61,547 nt of DNA from an uncultured Clostridia bacterium (GTDB lineage Bacteria; Bacillota; Clostridia; TANB77; CAG-465), in assembly GCA_947627255.1 (NCBI GenBank), contig CANQVI010000004.1, forward strand, positions 1 to 61,547, written 5' to 3'. Below are positions 18,372-27,020 of this stretch, piece after piece. Within the stretch, counting starts at the first letter, position 1. Every line of letters starts with the position of its first letter. Made by a program: the position numbers and the translations under genes. The notes under the pieces were generated by a model that did not search any database, was not told the DNA's origin, and saw only the letters and a list, made by a program, of their open reading frames with translations.

Positions 18372-19730
18372 TTATAGATTTTCTTTAAATTTTGATATGC
18401 TCTCTATTGCTCTATCGGCTAAAACACTATATCTTTCTTTTTTATCTCTAATAGTCTTTTCTAATGGCTTTAATATTCCAAAATTTGCATTCATTGGTTG
18501 ATAATTTTCGTTTTCTGTTGATACATAGTTTGCTAAACTTCCAAGCATTGTATCATCTGGAAATTTTATTTTTTTATTTTTTGTCCTTTCAATTATACTA
18601 TAAGCTACAATAAGTCCTGAGGCTGCTGATTCAACATATCCTTCAACACCAGATATTTGTCCTGCAAAATATATATCATTATCTAATTTTAAGTTAAAAT
18701 TATCATTTAATAATTTTCCACCATTAATATATGTATTTTTATGCATAACTCCATATCTTTCAAAACTTGCGTTTTCTAAACCTGGAATCATAGAAAATAC
18801 TCTTTTTTGCTCTGAAAATTTTAAATTAGTTTGAAAACCAACTAAATTAAACATTTCAGCCTCTTTATTTTCTGCTCTTAGTTGAACATTAGCATATGGC
18901 CTTTTACCAGTTCTTGTATCTGTAAAGCCAACAGGTTTTAATGGTCCATATCTTAAAGTATCTACACCTCTTTTTGCCATTACTTCTATTGGCATACAAC
19001 CTTCAAAGATTTCCTTTTTTTCAAATTCATGAAGTTTTGCTACCTCAGCATTAACTAGCTCATTATAAAAAGCAATATATTCATCTTTATTCATAGGTAA
19101 ATTAAGATAATCTGCTTTAGGTGCTTTTTCTATTCTTGCTTTCCACTCATCTACTGATTCTTCTCTTTTTCTTTCTTGATCGTATCTATCTCCCCAATAT
19201 GCTATACTCATATCTATAGATTCTCTTGATACTATTGGAGCTGCTGCATCATAAAAATATAGGCTATCATCTCCAATTTTTTCCTTTAATGTATTCATTA
19301 ATTTTTCATCTGTAAGCGGTCCTGTTGCAATTACTTTTATTCCATCTATACTATCAATATCATCAACTTTTTCATATATAATCTCAATATTTGAATTACT
19401 CTTTATTTTGTCTGTTATATAATTTGAAAATATTTCTCTATCTACTGCTAAAGCCTGACCTGCTGGTACTTTAGAATTATATGCTGCTTCTATAAATAGG
19501 CTATTTAAAATTTGCATTTCTTTTTTTAATAGTCCACACGCATTTGTTAGTGCTTCTGATTTTAAAGAATTACTACAAACAAGTTCAGCAAATTTATCTG
19601 ATGTATGTGCTTCACTTTTATATTTAGGTTTCATTTCATAAAGCCTTACTTTAATATCATTGTTTGCTAAAATATATGCACATTCACATCCTGCAAGTCC
19701 TGCTCCAATTACATTTACTACTGTATCCAT
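18372..19730 (-). CDS. trmFO: Methylenetetrahydrofolate-tRNA-(uracil-5-)-methyltransferase TrmFO
   Basis: Flavoenzyme that makes ribothymidine at position 54 of tRNA using methylene-THF. The N-terminal FAD-binding motif is VIGAGLAGCECAYILA. The conserved CSNSLKSEALTNACGLLKKE contains the catalytic Cys, and a further conserved part is YFAGQISGVEGYVESAASGL. At 452 residues it is full length. It follows topA with a terminator in between, and is upstream of holA by nine bases. topA-trmFO is a conserved Firmicute order. Confidence 0.96.
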   Translation of the reverse strand: MDTVVNVIGAGLAGCECAYILANNDIKVRLYEMKPKYKSEAHTSDKFAELVCSNSLKSEALTNACGLLKKEMQILNSLFIEAAYNSKVPAGQALAVDREIFSNYITDKIKSNSNIEIIYEKVDDIDSIDGIKVIATGPLTDEKLMNTLKEKIGDDSLYFYDAAAPIVSRESIDMSIAYWGDRYDQERKREESVDEWKARIEKAPKADYLNLPMNKDEYIAFYNELVNAEVAKLHEFEKKEIFEGCMPIEVMAKRGVDTLRYGPLKPVGFTDTRTGKRPYANVQLRAENKEAEMFNLVGFQTNLKFSEQKRVFSMIPGLENASFERYGVMHKNTYINGGKLLNDNFNLKLDNDIYFAGQISGVEGYVESAASGLIVAYSIIERTKNKKIKFPDDTMLGSLANYVSTENENYQPMNANFGILKPLEKTIRDKKERYSVLADRAIESISKFKENL

Positions 19731-19782
19731 TTTATTCTCCTAACTATTGTTATTATATTATACTGTCACCATTTTTTCAATA

Positions 19783-19813
19783 GAAAAAAAGATATCTGGA
19801 TACCAGATATCTT
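19783..19813 (-). terminator. Intrinsic terminator of topA
   Basis: Eleven-base stem AAGATATCTGG / CCAGATATCTT followed by seven T on the minus strand. Confidence 0.9.
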
Positions 19814-19823
19814 ATATAAACTA

Positions 19824-21791
19824 TTATTTTTTAGCCTTTGGTTTAGTCCATGATATATAGTGACATTTACTATCTTCACTATTTGTATTATTTTCACAAA
19901 CGTAAAAAGGTCTTTTAGTTTTTGTTCTTTTTATTAAAACTTTTCCTCCACATTCTGGGCAAGGAACATCTATTGATTCATTATATGGTTTTATATTTTG
20001 GCATTCTGGATAGCCTGGACAAGCTAAGAATTTTCCAAATCTTCCTTGACGAATTACCATATGTCTTCCACACTTTTCACATATCACATCAGTTTCTTGT
20101 TCAGGTATTTTTACCTTTTCAATTTTATCTTGCACTTCAAGTAAATTTTTATTAAAAGGTTCATAAAAGTTTCTTAACATTTCTATATAATTTTGTTTTG
20201 AATCAGCCACCATATCCAATTTATTTTCCATATCTGCTGTAAATTGGATATCTACTATATCTTTAAAGTTTTCTTCTAGTAGTTTATTTACTACTATTCC
20301 TAAATCTGTTGGTACTAAATATTTTCCTTCTTTTTCAATGTATAATCTATCTTCTATAGTAGATATAGTTGGAGCATATGTACTTGGTCTTCCTATGCCT
20401 TTTTCCTCCATAACCTTTACAAGACTTGCTTCTGTATATCTTGCTGGTGGCTCAGTTGTTTTCTTATCTGCTATCAATTCTTTTTGCTTTAACACTTCGC
20501 CCATTTCAAATTCAGGAAGACTTGTTAATTCATCTTCATCATCTTCATTAAAGCTTTTTCCCTTAGCTTTTTCATCTTTTCCTTCAATATATAGTTTCAT
20601 AAAGCCATCGAATTTTATTACACTTCCATTTATATTGAATATATAATCTTCTACATTTACTTTAATTTTTGTAGTATCATATACAGCAACTGCCATTTGA
20701 GATGCTAAAAATCTGTTTACAATTAAAGTATATAATTTTTCTTCATCCTTGCTTAAACTTGGTACACTTTCTAAATGTGTTGGTCTTATTGCTTCGTGTG
20801 CATCTTGAGCATTTTCTTTAGCCTTAAATTCTCTATTTAAATAATAATTATTTCCAAAATTAGTAGTAATATATTTTTTTGCCATTTTTTTAGCATCATC
20901 AGAAAGTCTGATAGAGTCAGTTCTCATATAAGTTATATATCCAGACTCATATAGCTTTTGTGCTACCATCATTGTCTTTTTTACACCGAAGCCTAATTTT
21001 CTTGAAGCCTCTTGTTGTAATGAAGATGTTGTAAAAGGTACAGGTGGATTTTTTCTTCTTTCACTCTTTTTTATATCCACAACTTTATACTCTTTATTAT
21101 CTATTTTCTTAATTATTTTATCTACTTGTTTTTTATCTTTTAATTCGATTTTACCATCAATATCTCCATAAAATTTGGCAATAACAACATCAGAGCCTTT
21201 TTCTAATTTTGCATACATTAAATAATAGTCTTCTGGCTTAAAGTTTTGAATTTCCCTTTCTTTATCTACTATTATTTTTAAAGCAACTGATTGCACCCTT
21301 CCAGCACTAGTACCTTTTTTTACTTTTCTCCATAAAAGTGGAGATAGCTTATATCCTACTATTCTATCTAGAATACGTCTGGCTTGTTGTGCATCAACTA
21401 AATCTTGATTTATTACTCTTGGTTTTTCTACAGCATTTTTTACAGCATTTTTTGTAATTTCATTAAATTCTATTCTACATTTTTCGTCGTCTTTTATATT
21501 TAATACATTTCTTAAATGCCATGCTATTGCTTCCCCTTCTCTATCAGGGTCGGTAGCTAAATATACTATTTCTTTATCTTTAGCTAGTTCTTTTATTTCT
21601 TTTATTATATTTGATTTTCCCTTCATTGTTTTATATTCAGGCTTAAAGTTGTTTTCTATATCAACACCTAATTTACTTGAAGGTAAATCTATTATATGTC
21701 CTTGTGAGGCAATAACCTCATAATCATCACCTAAATATTTTTTTATAGTCTTTGCTTTTGAAGGTGATTCCACTATTACTAATTTTGCCAT
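19824..21791 (-). CDS. topA: DNA topoisomerase I
   Basis: Type IA topoisomerase that relaxes negative supercoils. The TOPRIM motif is VIVESPSKAKTIKKYLG at the N-terminus with the acidic triad in ATDPDREGEAIAWHL. The active-site Tyr lies in YITYMRTDSIRLS. C-terminal zinc ribbons are CEKCG...CPGYPEC and CPECGG...CENNTNSEDSKCHY. 655 residues, a compact but complete length. The gene upstream on the same strand is spoIIP, 55 bases away. Confidence 0.97.
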   Translation of the reverse strand: MAKLVIVESPSKAKTIKKYLGDDYEVIASQGHIIDLPSSKLGVDIENNFKPEYKTMKGKSNIIKEIKELAKDKEIVYLATDPDREGEAIAWHLRNVLNIKDDEKCRIEFNEITKNAVKNAVEKPRVINQDLVDAQQARRILDRIVGYKLSPLLWRKVKKGTSAGRVQSVALKIIVDKEREIQNFKPEDYYLMYAKLEKGSDVVIAKFYGDIDGKIELKDKKQVDKIIKKIDNKEYKVVDIKKSERRKNPPVPFTTSSLQQEASRKLGFGVKKTMMVAQKLYESGYITYMRTDSIRLSDDAKKMAKKYITTNFGNNYYLNREFKAKENAQDAHEAIRPTHLESVPSLSKDEEKLYTLIVNRFLASQMAVAVYDTTKIKVNVEDYIFNINGSVIKFDGFMKLYIEGKDEKAKGKSFNEDDEDELTSLPEFEMGEVLKQKELIADKKTTEPPARYTEASLVKVMEEKGIGRPSTYAPTISTIEDRLYIEKEGKYLVPTDLGIVVNKLLEENFKDIVDIQFTADMENKLDMVADSKQNYIEMLRNFYEPFNKNLLEVQDKIEKVKIPEQETDVICEKCGRHMVIRQGRFGKFLACPGYPECQNIKPYNESIDVPCPECGGKVLIKRTKTKRPFYVCENNTNSEDSKCHYISWTKPKAKK

Positions 21792-21846
21792 TTAATCATA
21801 CCTTTCATTACTGATTTTGTATTATATCATAAACAAATTACTCAAA

Positions 21847-22992
21847 TCAATCCTTATATAATATATTTAATAAATTCGCCAAACATCTTGTAGCTAATTT
21901 TGCTTCTTCTATTGTATTTCCAGAAGCACCAACTTCTACTAAAAAAGAATTTGCTTTTAAATCTTGATTATATATTGAGTTTCTTATTATCATTGGTCTA
22001 AAAAGGCCTGGATATATTTTATTTCCAAGTTCTTGTAACTCTAATGCTAATTTTAAATTTCTCATATAATACGGGTTTTCTTGTCCTTCATATCCTATTC
22101 CCATAACTAGCATTATTGCTGCTACATCATATCCTTTTATATTTACTTTAGGTGCAAATTCTAAATCTTCTATTGCATCTCGATGAACATCAATTGATAT
22201 GGCTATATCTTCATTTTCTTCAAGTAATGTTGCAAGTGTCATTCTAGAATTAGTATATGCACTATTATACTCTCCATAGTCATGAGGTGTTAAGCTATTA
22301 ATAGTCTTAATATTTTTACTATTTAAATTTTCAGAAAGTGTTGATGATATAGCTAACATATTATAATTTCCATCTACACTTCTTCTAGGACTAGTATATT
22401 CAAATTTATAATTTTGACTATTAGCATATGACTCAGATGTATGAGTTGTATATAATGCTACTTTATCTACTTGCTTATTAAAAAATATATCCTCACTATT
22501 AAAAATACTCTCAAAATCTATATTTCTATTTGTAGAGTAATTAGTTATATCTATACCACATATATTTAATTTTTGGTAAGTTGAAACATCTGCTACAATA
22601 TTTATATCACTTTTAGATATATTATTAAATACCATTTGCTCATTATATTCTTCTGCAATTTTATCCATAGCTAACATATCATCACTAATATTTTCTTTTA
22701 CATCTTCTTTTTCTTCTACTATACTAAACTTATAATTGTTTTTATTTGCTATACCATTTAGTGATATTATATCCTCTTTACTAACTTTAAAAAAATTAAT
22801 ATTACATATATTAGTAGCTAAGTATAACATATTATTACTATTAAATGCAATAACTATACCTACTACTAAAATAATTATAACTTGATATTTATCAATATTT
22901 ATTGTCTTTTGGTTAATTAAATTTATATATTTATCTTTTAAATTTTTGTTTTTTTCCCTTTTTTTACCAAAAAAAGTAATCGCAACCTTCAT
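21847..22992 (-). CDS. spoIIP: Stage II sporulation protein P
   Basis: Peptidoglycan hydrolase (amidase and endopeptidase) of the SpoIID-SpoIIM-SpoIIP engulfment machine. One membrane anchor at about 40-62 follows a basic N-terminus. The catalytic domain (about 170-378) has THTSESY, SIDVHRDA and LVEVGASGNT, containing the zinc-ligand His and Glu residues of the amidase-3-like fold. 381 residues is normal. It lies downstream of the DivIVA-like gene. spoIIM is also in this window, some 26 kb away. Confidence 0.93.
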   Translation of the reverse strand: MKVAITFFGKKREKNKNLKDKYINLINQKTINIDKYQVIIILVVGIVIAFNSNNMLYLATNICNINFFKVSKEDIISLNGIANKNNYKFSIVEEKEDVKENISDDMLAMDKIAEEYNEQMVFNNISKSDINIVADVSTYQKLNICGIDITNYSTNRNIDFESIFNSEDIFFNKQVDKVALYTTHTSESYANSQNYKFEYTSPRRSVDGNYNMLAISSTLSENLNSKNIKTINSLTPHDYGEYNSAYTNSRMTLATLLEENEDIAISIDVHRDAIEDLEFAPKVNIKGYDVAAIMLVMGIGYEGQENPYYMRNLKLALELQELGNKIYPGLFRPMIIRNSIYNQDLKANSFLVEVGASGNTIEEAKLATRCLANLLNILYKD

Positions 22993-22994
22993 AA

Positions 22995-23022
22995 AACATA
23001 CTCTCCTATGTTCTATTGTATT
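22995..23022 (-). promoter_or_regulatory. SigE-like -10 box and small hairpin around the spoIIP ribosome site
   Basis: Minus strand AATACAAT (23015-23022) matches the SigE -10 consensus at seven of eight bases; no convincing -35 is seen. Six-base arms AACATA / TATGTT (23007-23012 and 22995-23000) enclose the AGGAGAG ribosome site in the loop. The predicted start falls within the 5' arm. Weaker than the gpr and spoIIM cases. Confidence 0.4.
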
Positions 23023-23043
23023 ACGATTACTAAAATATAATTA

Positions 23044-23463
23044 CTAATCTAATAAATTATTAATTTCTTGACTATACTTGTCTAACAAACCTACAGTTTT
23101 TTCTTTTAAATCTATTACTTCTCTTTTCATATCTAAGAGTTTTTCTTTTTCCATTTCAATTAAGTGTTCAATTCTATCTTTTTCTTGTATTGCTTCACTT
23201 CTAGAATCTTCTATAATTTTTTTAGCTTGATCTTCTGCTGTTATTAAAGCACTAGCAACCTTTTCTTGTTTTGCTATATAGTCAGACTCATATTTTTCTA
23301 ATTTTCTTTTAACTAATGAAAGTTCGTTTGCAATTCTATTTGCATCTGAACGTTCAGCTTGTATTTTACTTTCATATTCAGCTTTCATAGCTTTCATATA
23401 TTCTTCTACTTCTTTTTTATCATAACCGAACATTTCAGTTCCAAACTTTTTTTCGTTTTCCAT
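23044..23463 (-). CDS. DivIVA-domain protein
   Basis: 139 residues from the ATG at 23463, which has a purine-rich GGGGGGAAG ribosome site; an in-frame TTG lies five codons upstream. The N-terminus has FGYDKKEVEEYMK, typical of DivIVA/GpsB-type membrane-binding domains, although an early hydrophobic or basic tip is less clear than in true DivIVA. The rest is a continuous coiled coil. It may act in division, polarity or sporulation. SigA promoter at 23502-23530; spoIIP lies 51 bases downstream. Confidence 0.75.
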   Translation of the reverse strand: MENEKKFGTEMFGYDKKEVEEYMKAMKAEYESKIQAERSDANRIANELSLVKRKLEKYESDYIAKQEKVASALITAEDQAKKIIEDSRSEAIQEKDRIEHLIEMEKEKLLDMKREVIDLKEKTVGLLDKYSQEINNLLD

Positions 23464-23501
23464 AATACTTCCCCCCAAAAAGTCTACTTATATATGTGCT
23501 A

Positions 23502-23530
23502 ATTATACCAAATTATTTTTTTTATTTCAA
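23502..23530 (-). promoter_or_regulatory. SigA promoter of the DivIVA-like gene
   Basis: Minus strand TTGAAA (23525-23530), 17-base spacer, TATAAT (23502-23507). Confidence 0.75.
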
Positions 23531-23556
23531 TATTTTTTAAAAAATATGACTAAAAA

Positions 23557-23585
23557 TTATATTATCTAAATTTTAGCAAATACTA
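23557..23585 (+). promoter_or_regulatory. Possible SigG-type promoter of spoVA operon
   Basis: TTATA (23557-23561), 17-base spacer, AATACTA (23579-23585). Each box is one base off the GTATA and CATACTA seen before the coat-like pair at 25514. spoVA operons are SigG-dependent in known species. Tentative. Confidence 0.4.
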
Positions 23586-23600
23586 GTATTGGTGATTATT

Positions 23601-24059
23601 ATGAATACAAACTTAAATATTTCAAATAGTGAATATGATAATTTGATATCTCAAAAAGCACAAAAAAGTCCTATATTAAAAAATATTTTACTTGCTTTTT
23701 TAGTTGGAGGACTAATTTGTGTACTAGGTCAATTTATTAATAACAAATTAATGGGATTTGGAATAGATAAAGAATCAGCTTCTGCCTTTACTAGTATAAT
23801 CTTAATTTTTATAGGGGCATTTTTAACATCTGTAAACTTGTATTCTCGTATAGGTAAATTTGCTGGTGCTGGTTCTACAATTCCAATAACAGGTTTTTCT
23901 AATTCAGTTGTTGCTCCAGCTATTGAGTTTAAAAGTGAAGGATATGTACTTGGAATTGGTGCTAATATGTTCAAAATAGCAGGTCCTGTTTTAGTCTATG
24001 GTATAACTTCTACAGTTATATTAGGCTTTGTATATTATTTATTTCATTTTGTTTTTTAG
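23601..24059 (+). CDS. spoVAC: Stage V sporulation protein AC
   Basis: Membrane channel component for dipicolinic acid uptake into the forespore and release at germination; the B. subtilis protein is mechanosensitive. 152 residues from the ATG at 23601 (GGTG ribosome site), four membrane segments, and the family signature AGAGSTIPITGFSNSVV. Length matches SpoVAC (about 150). First gene of spoVAC-spoVAD-spoVAE; spoVAD starts 11 bases downstream. Confidence 0.95.
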   Translation: MNTNLNISNSEYDNLISQKAQKSPILKNILLAFLVGGLICVLGQFINNKLMGFGIDKESASAFTSIILIFIGAFLTSVNLYSRIGKFAGAGSTIPITGFSNSVVAPAIEFKSEGYVLGIGANMFKIAGPVLVYGITSTVILGFVYYLFHFVF

Positions 24060-24070
24060 GAGGTAAAATA

Positions 24071-25087
24071 ATGAAAATAGGTAAACAAACAATAAAATTA
24101 GAAAGTAAGCCTTGTATATATTCTACTTCTAGTATTGTTGGCCCCAAAGAAATGCAAGGACCTCTTGCTCAGTATTTCGATTTACATATAAAAGATGTAT
24201 ATTTTGAAGAAAAATCATTTGAAAAAGCTGAAAGTAAAATGCTAGAAACTTGCATAAATAATTTACTTATAAAAAGTGGTATAACTCAAAATGATGTAGA
24301 TATTATTTTCTCTGGTGATTTGCTTAATCAATGTATCTCATCTGGCTTTGCAATAAGAAATTTTGATGTTCCATTTTTAGGACTTTATGGTGCTTGTTCT
24401 ACATTTTGCGAAGGATTACTTTTATCTTCTATAGTTATAGAAGCAAATGTAGCAAAGCAAGTAATAGCTAGTGCTTCTTCACACTTTTGCAGTGCAGAAA
24501 GGCAGTTTAGAATGCCACTTGAACACGGGAACCAAAAAAGTCCTCTTGCTCAATCTACTGTAACTGGAAGTGGTGCTGCCCTTATTACTAATAGAGAAGT
24601 AGCAGATAATGGAATTCATATAACATATGTAACTCCTGGAAAAATAATAGATTTAGGTGTTACAGATATGTCAAATATGGGAGCTGCAATGGCGCCTGCC
24701 GTATTTAGTACAATTAGCAATCACTTAACAGATACCGGTAGAACTATAGATTATTATGATTATATAATAACAGGCGATTTAGGAATACATGGCTCAGATA
24801 TGCTATATGAATTATTTAAAAAAGAAGGAATAGATATTAGCAAAAAACATAAAGATTGTGGTGTACTTATATATGATGAAGAAAATCAAGATGTAAATTC
24901 TGGTGGCAGCGGTTGTGGATGCGTAGCTAGTGTATTTAGTTCTTATATTTTTAATGAATTAAAAGCTAAAAATATAAATAAAATATTACTAATAGCAACT
25001 GGTGCTCTTATGAGTCCTGTATCTTCAAGTCAAGGTGAATCAATACCAGGAATTGCACATGCCATAGCAATAGAAAATGAGGTGTAA
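24071..25087 (+). CDS. spoVAD: Stage V sporulation protein AD
   Basis: Soluble dipicolinic-acid-binding protein of the SpoVA channel, with a thiolase-like fold. Recognisable segments are GPKEMQGPLAQYFD near the N-terminus, YGACSTFCEGL in the middle, HFCSAERQFRMPLEHGNQ, and ATGALMSPVSSSQGE near the C-terminus. 338 residues is typical. Preceded by AGGAGG and tightly spaced between spoVAC and spoVAE, so co-translated. Confidence 0.97.
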   Translation: MKIGKQTIKLESKPCIYSTSSIVGPKEMQGPLAQYFDLHIKDVYFEEKSFEKAESKMLETCINNLLIKSGITQNDVDIIFSGDLLNQCISSGFAIRNFDVPFLGLYGACSTFCEGLLLSSIVIEANVAKQVIASASSHFCSAERQFRMPLEHGNQKSPLAQSTVTGSGAALITNREVADNGIHITYVTPGKIIDLGVTDMSNMGAAMAPAVFSTISNHLTDTGRTIDYYDYIITGDLGIHGSDMLYELFKKEGIDISKKHKDCGVLIYDEENQDVNSGGSGCGCVASVFSSYIFNELKAKNINKILLIATGALMSPVSSSQGESIPGIAHAIAIENEV

Positions 25088-25089
25088 TC

Positions 25090-25455
25090 ATGGATATAAT
25101 TTTAACATATGGAAAAGTATTTTTAACAGGTGGCTTAATTTGTACAATAGGTCAAGTTTTAATAGACAAAACTAAATTATCTCCAGCAAGAATTCTAACA
25201 CTTTTTGTTACACTTGGAGTAATATTTACATTTTTAGGTATATATGAACCAATAGTTGAATTTGGAAAATGTGGAGCAACAGTTCCAATATCTGGATTTG
25301 GCTATTCACTATTTAAAGGTACAGTAAAAGCAATAAATGAAAAAGGTATTTTAGGTATATTTACAGGTGGTGTTACAGCAACTGCTGGTGGTATTGCTGC
25401 AGCAGTAGTATTTGGATTTCTAGCTTCGCTCTTTTCTAAACCAACAATAAAATAA
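25090..25455 (+). CDS. spoVAE: Stage V sporulation protein AE (SpoVAEb type)
   Basis: Small integral membrane partner of SpoVAC, 121 residues with three or four membrane segments. The conserved GATVPISGFGYSLFKG resembles the SpoVAC signature, as is usual in this family. It starts two bases after spoVAD. The operon contains only AC, AD and AE, the minimal set common in clostridia; no spoVAA, spoVAB or spoVAF is in the window. Confidence 0.94.
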   Translation: MDIILTYGKVFLTGGLICTIGQVLIDKTKLSPARILTLFVTLGVIFTFLGIYEPIVEFGKCGATVPISGFGYSLFKGTVKAINEKGILGIFTGGVTATAGGIAAAVVFGFLASLFSKPTIK

Positions 25456-25457
25456 TT

Positions 25458-25486
25458 GTATAATTCTTATTCTTTATCACATACTA
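25458..25486 (+). promoter_or_regulatory. Forespore-type (SigG/SigF) promoter of the coat-like gene pair
   Basis: GTATA (25458-25462), 17-base spacer, CATACTA (25480-25486). Both boxes match the SigF/SigG consensus. A SigE reading of the -10 (CATACTAT) is possible but the spacing fits SigF/SigG better. Confidence 0.65.
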
Positions 25487-25513
25487 TTATTAGTGATTTA
25501 AAAGGAGGTTATT

Positions 25514-25696
25514 ATGGATAATTTAAATCAAATTGAAATTCAAAATATTCGACACATATGTGGTCATGCAACAGAGTTTTGTTCAAAAATTAATTACTAT
25601 AAAACTCTAACTTCAGATACTAATGTTACTACCGTTTTAGATGATATTACTAATGAGTGTAACAATTTAAAATCTGAGTTATCAAATATTTTGTGA
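25514..25696 (+). CDS. Small spore-coat-like protein
   Basis: 60 residues, all helical, with ribosome site AAGGAGG. The stretch IRHICGHATEFCSKINYYKTLTSD and a following aspartate-rich helix resemble the helical-hairpin small coat and ferritin-like proteins of clostridia. It is followed by a CotF-like gene and preceded by a forespore-type promoter. Exact family uncertain; a spore role is inferred from promoter and neighbours. Confidence 0.6.
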   Translation: MDNLNQIEIQNIRHICGHATEFCSKINYYKTLTSDTNVTTVLDDITNECNNLKSELSNIL

Positions 25697-25706
25697 GGTG
25701 AATAAA

Positions 25707-25949
25707 ATGACAGAGAAAATAGCTGTAAATGATGTATTATCTACATTAAATTCAACAATTACTTTAATAAATTATGCAATTCAACAATCTAATAATAAAA
25801 ATTTTAGAGACACTTTAATAACTTCTAGAAATTCACTAGAAAATTATCAATGGCAAATATATTTAATTGCTAAAGAAAAAGGATATTATATCCCAGCAGC
25901 ACCTGCTGGTGCAGCAGATATTGAGCAAGTTAAAAATGCTATTTGCTAA
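25707..25949 (+). CDS. CotF-like small spore coat protein
   Basis: 80 residues from the ATG at 25707, chosen over an in-frame GTG at 25698 because GAGGTG forms the ribosome site. Helical body with NFRDTLITSRNSLENYQWQI and the C-terminal AKEKGYYIPAAPAG, a stretch characteristic of CotF-type coat proteins. It begins 10 bases after the previous small gene and ends at a bidirectional terminator, so the two form a bicistron downstream of spoVA. Confidence 0.72.
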   Translation: MTEKIAVNDVLSTLNSTITLINYAIQQSNNKNFRDTLITSRNSLENYQWQIYLIAKEKGYYIPAAPAGAADIEQVKNAIC

Positions 25950-25979
25950 AAAAAGTACCTATTTTAGGTACTTTTTTTA
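25947..25979. terminator. Bidirectional intrinsic terminator
   Basis: Stem AAAAGTACCT / AGGTACTTTT flanked by A and T runs, serving the coat pair on the plus strand and the gene at 25977-26468 on the minus strand. Confidence 0.9.
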
Positions 25980-26468
25980 TATCATTTTTTCATCTTTTTC
26001 TATTTTCTTTTCTTTTTGCTTTTTAGCTTTATCTTGCATTGCTTCATTCTTTAGCAATTCTTTAGCCATTTCTGCTTTTTGTTTTTCAATAATTTCCATT
26101 TTTTGTTTTTTAACATCTCTTTGATCTAATATAGGGTTTAATTGATATTTTATAAAATAATCTAAATACATATCAGTAGCTTCTTTTTTAGTTTTCTTCT
26201 TTTTTCTTTTTGTACTGTCTGTAGAAGAAATAGAAAAGAACTCACCATTTTCATAATATAATTGTTCCTCTCCATCTGTAAAAATAACATATTTATCTGA
26301 TGGCAACTCAACTTCGTCTATTTTTTGTAAGAAGTCTATACTATTTTTTGCTTCTTCAGTTAATTTTTTTATTTCCTCTTTAGATAACTCTTTATCTAAA
26401 CTTTTTAGAACACCTTTTCTAAGTTCTTCTTCTAAATCATAAGATTTGTTTTCATCTTTTTCTCCCAT
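25977..26468 (-). CDS. Hypothetical charged coiled-coil protein
   Basis: 163 residues from the ATG at 26468, which has a strong AGGAGG site; an in-frame start at 26495 would overlap mrnC further. Very rich in Lys and Glu, no membrane segment. Residues about 60-85 contain a strand-like patch VIFTDGEEQLYYENGEFF; the C-terminal 60 residues are a Lys/Glu coiled coil. Not recognised. It starts 11 bases after the end of mrnC and probably shares its transcript. Confidence 0.65.
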   Translation of the reverse strand: MGEKDENKSYDLEEELRKGVLKSLDKELSKEEIKKLTEEAKNSIDFLQKIDEVELPSDKYVIFTDGEEQLYYENGEFFSISSTDSTKRKKKKTKKEATDMYLDYFIKYQLNPILDQRDVKKQKMEIIEKQKAEMAKELLKNEAMQDKAKKQKEKKIEKDEKMI

Positions 26469-26478
26469 AATATCCTCC

Positions 26479-26874
26479 TTATTCAAAGCACTCAATACAT
26501 TTTTTTACAATATCATTTAGTCTTTCATTTTCTTTTTTTATATATAAATATCCAATTAAACATTCAAAGCCTGTAGCTTTTTTATACTCTATCACATCAA
26601 CATGTTTAGAAACAGTTGCAATATTGGTATTTCTACCTCTTTTATATATATTAATTTCTTCTTCTGTAAGAAATTCCATTATTTTATCAATAGTATATGC
26701 TTGTCCTTTAGCACTAACATATTTTATAGATAACTTATGTAGTTGTCCACTTTTAGCACTAGAAATACTTGTCAAATATGTTCTAATATAAACATTATAC
26801 ACAGCATCCCCTATAAATGCTAAAGTCTGAGCAGGTACAGTTTGAATATCTATATTTTTTATATATTCTTCCAT
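26479..26874 (-). CDS. mrnC: Mini-ribonuclease 3
   Basis: RNase III-domain enzyme without a dsRNA-binding domain; it matures 23S rRNA ends in Firmicutes. Catalytic motifs are FIGDAVYNVYIR (Asp) and ATGFECLIGYLYI (Glu). The substrate-interaction part includes YKRGRNTN. 131 residues is the family norm. It is normally found near cysS and rlmB, but neither is in this window. Confidence 0.95.
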   Translation of the reverse strand: MEEYIKNIDIQTVPAQTLAFIGDAVYNVYIRTYLTSISSAKSGQLHKLSIKYVSAKGQAYTIDKIMEFLTEEEINIYKRGRNTNIATVSKHVDVIEYKKATGFECLIGYLYIKKENERLNDIVKKCIECFE

Positions 26875-26969
26875 ACTTTTCTCCTAATTTATCTACATAA
26901 TATTATATATTAAATACTTGTGTTTTGCAAGAATTATTTTTAAATTAAACTTTTTAAGTAAATTCTAAA

Positions 26970-26998
26970 TTGACTTTGATAATTTTATATAATATAAT
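26970..26998 (+). promoter_or_regulatory. SigA promoter of the 27021 membrane protein gene
   Basis: TTGACT (26970-26975), 17-base spacer, TATAAT (26993-26998). Confidence 0.8.
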
Positions 26999-27020
26999 AA
27001 CTTCAAAGAGGTGTTAAAAT

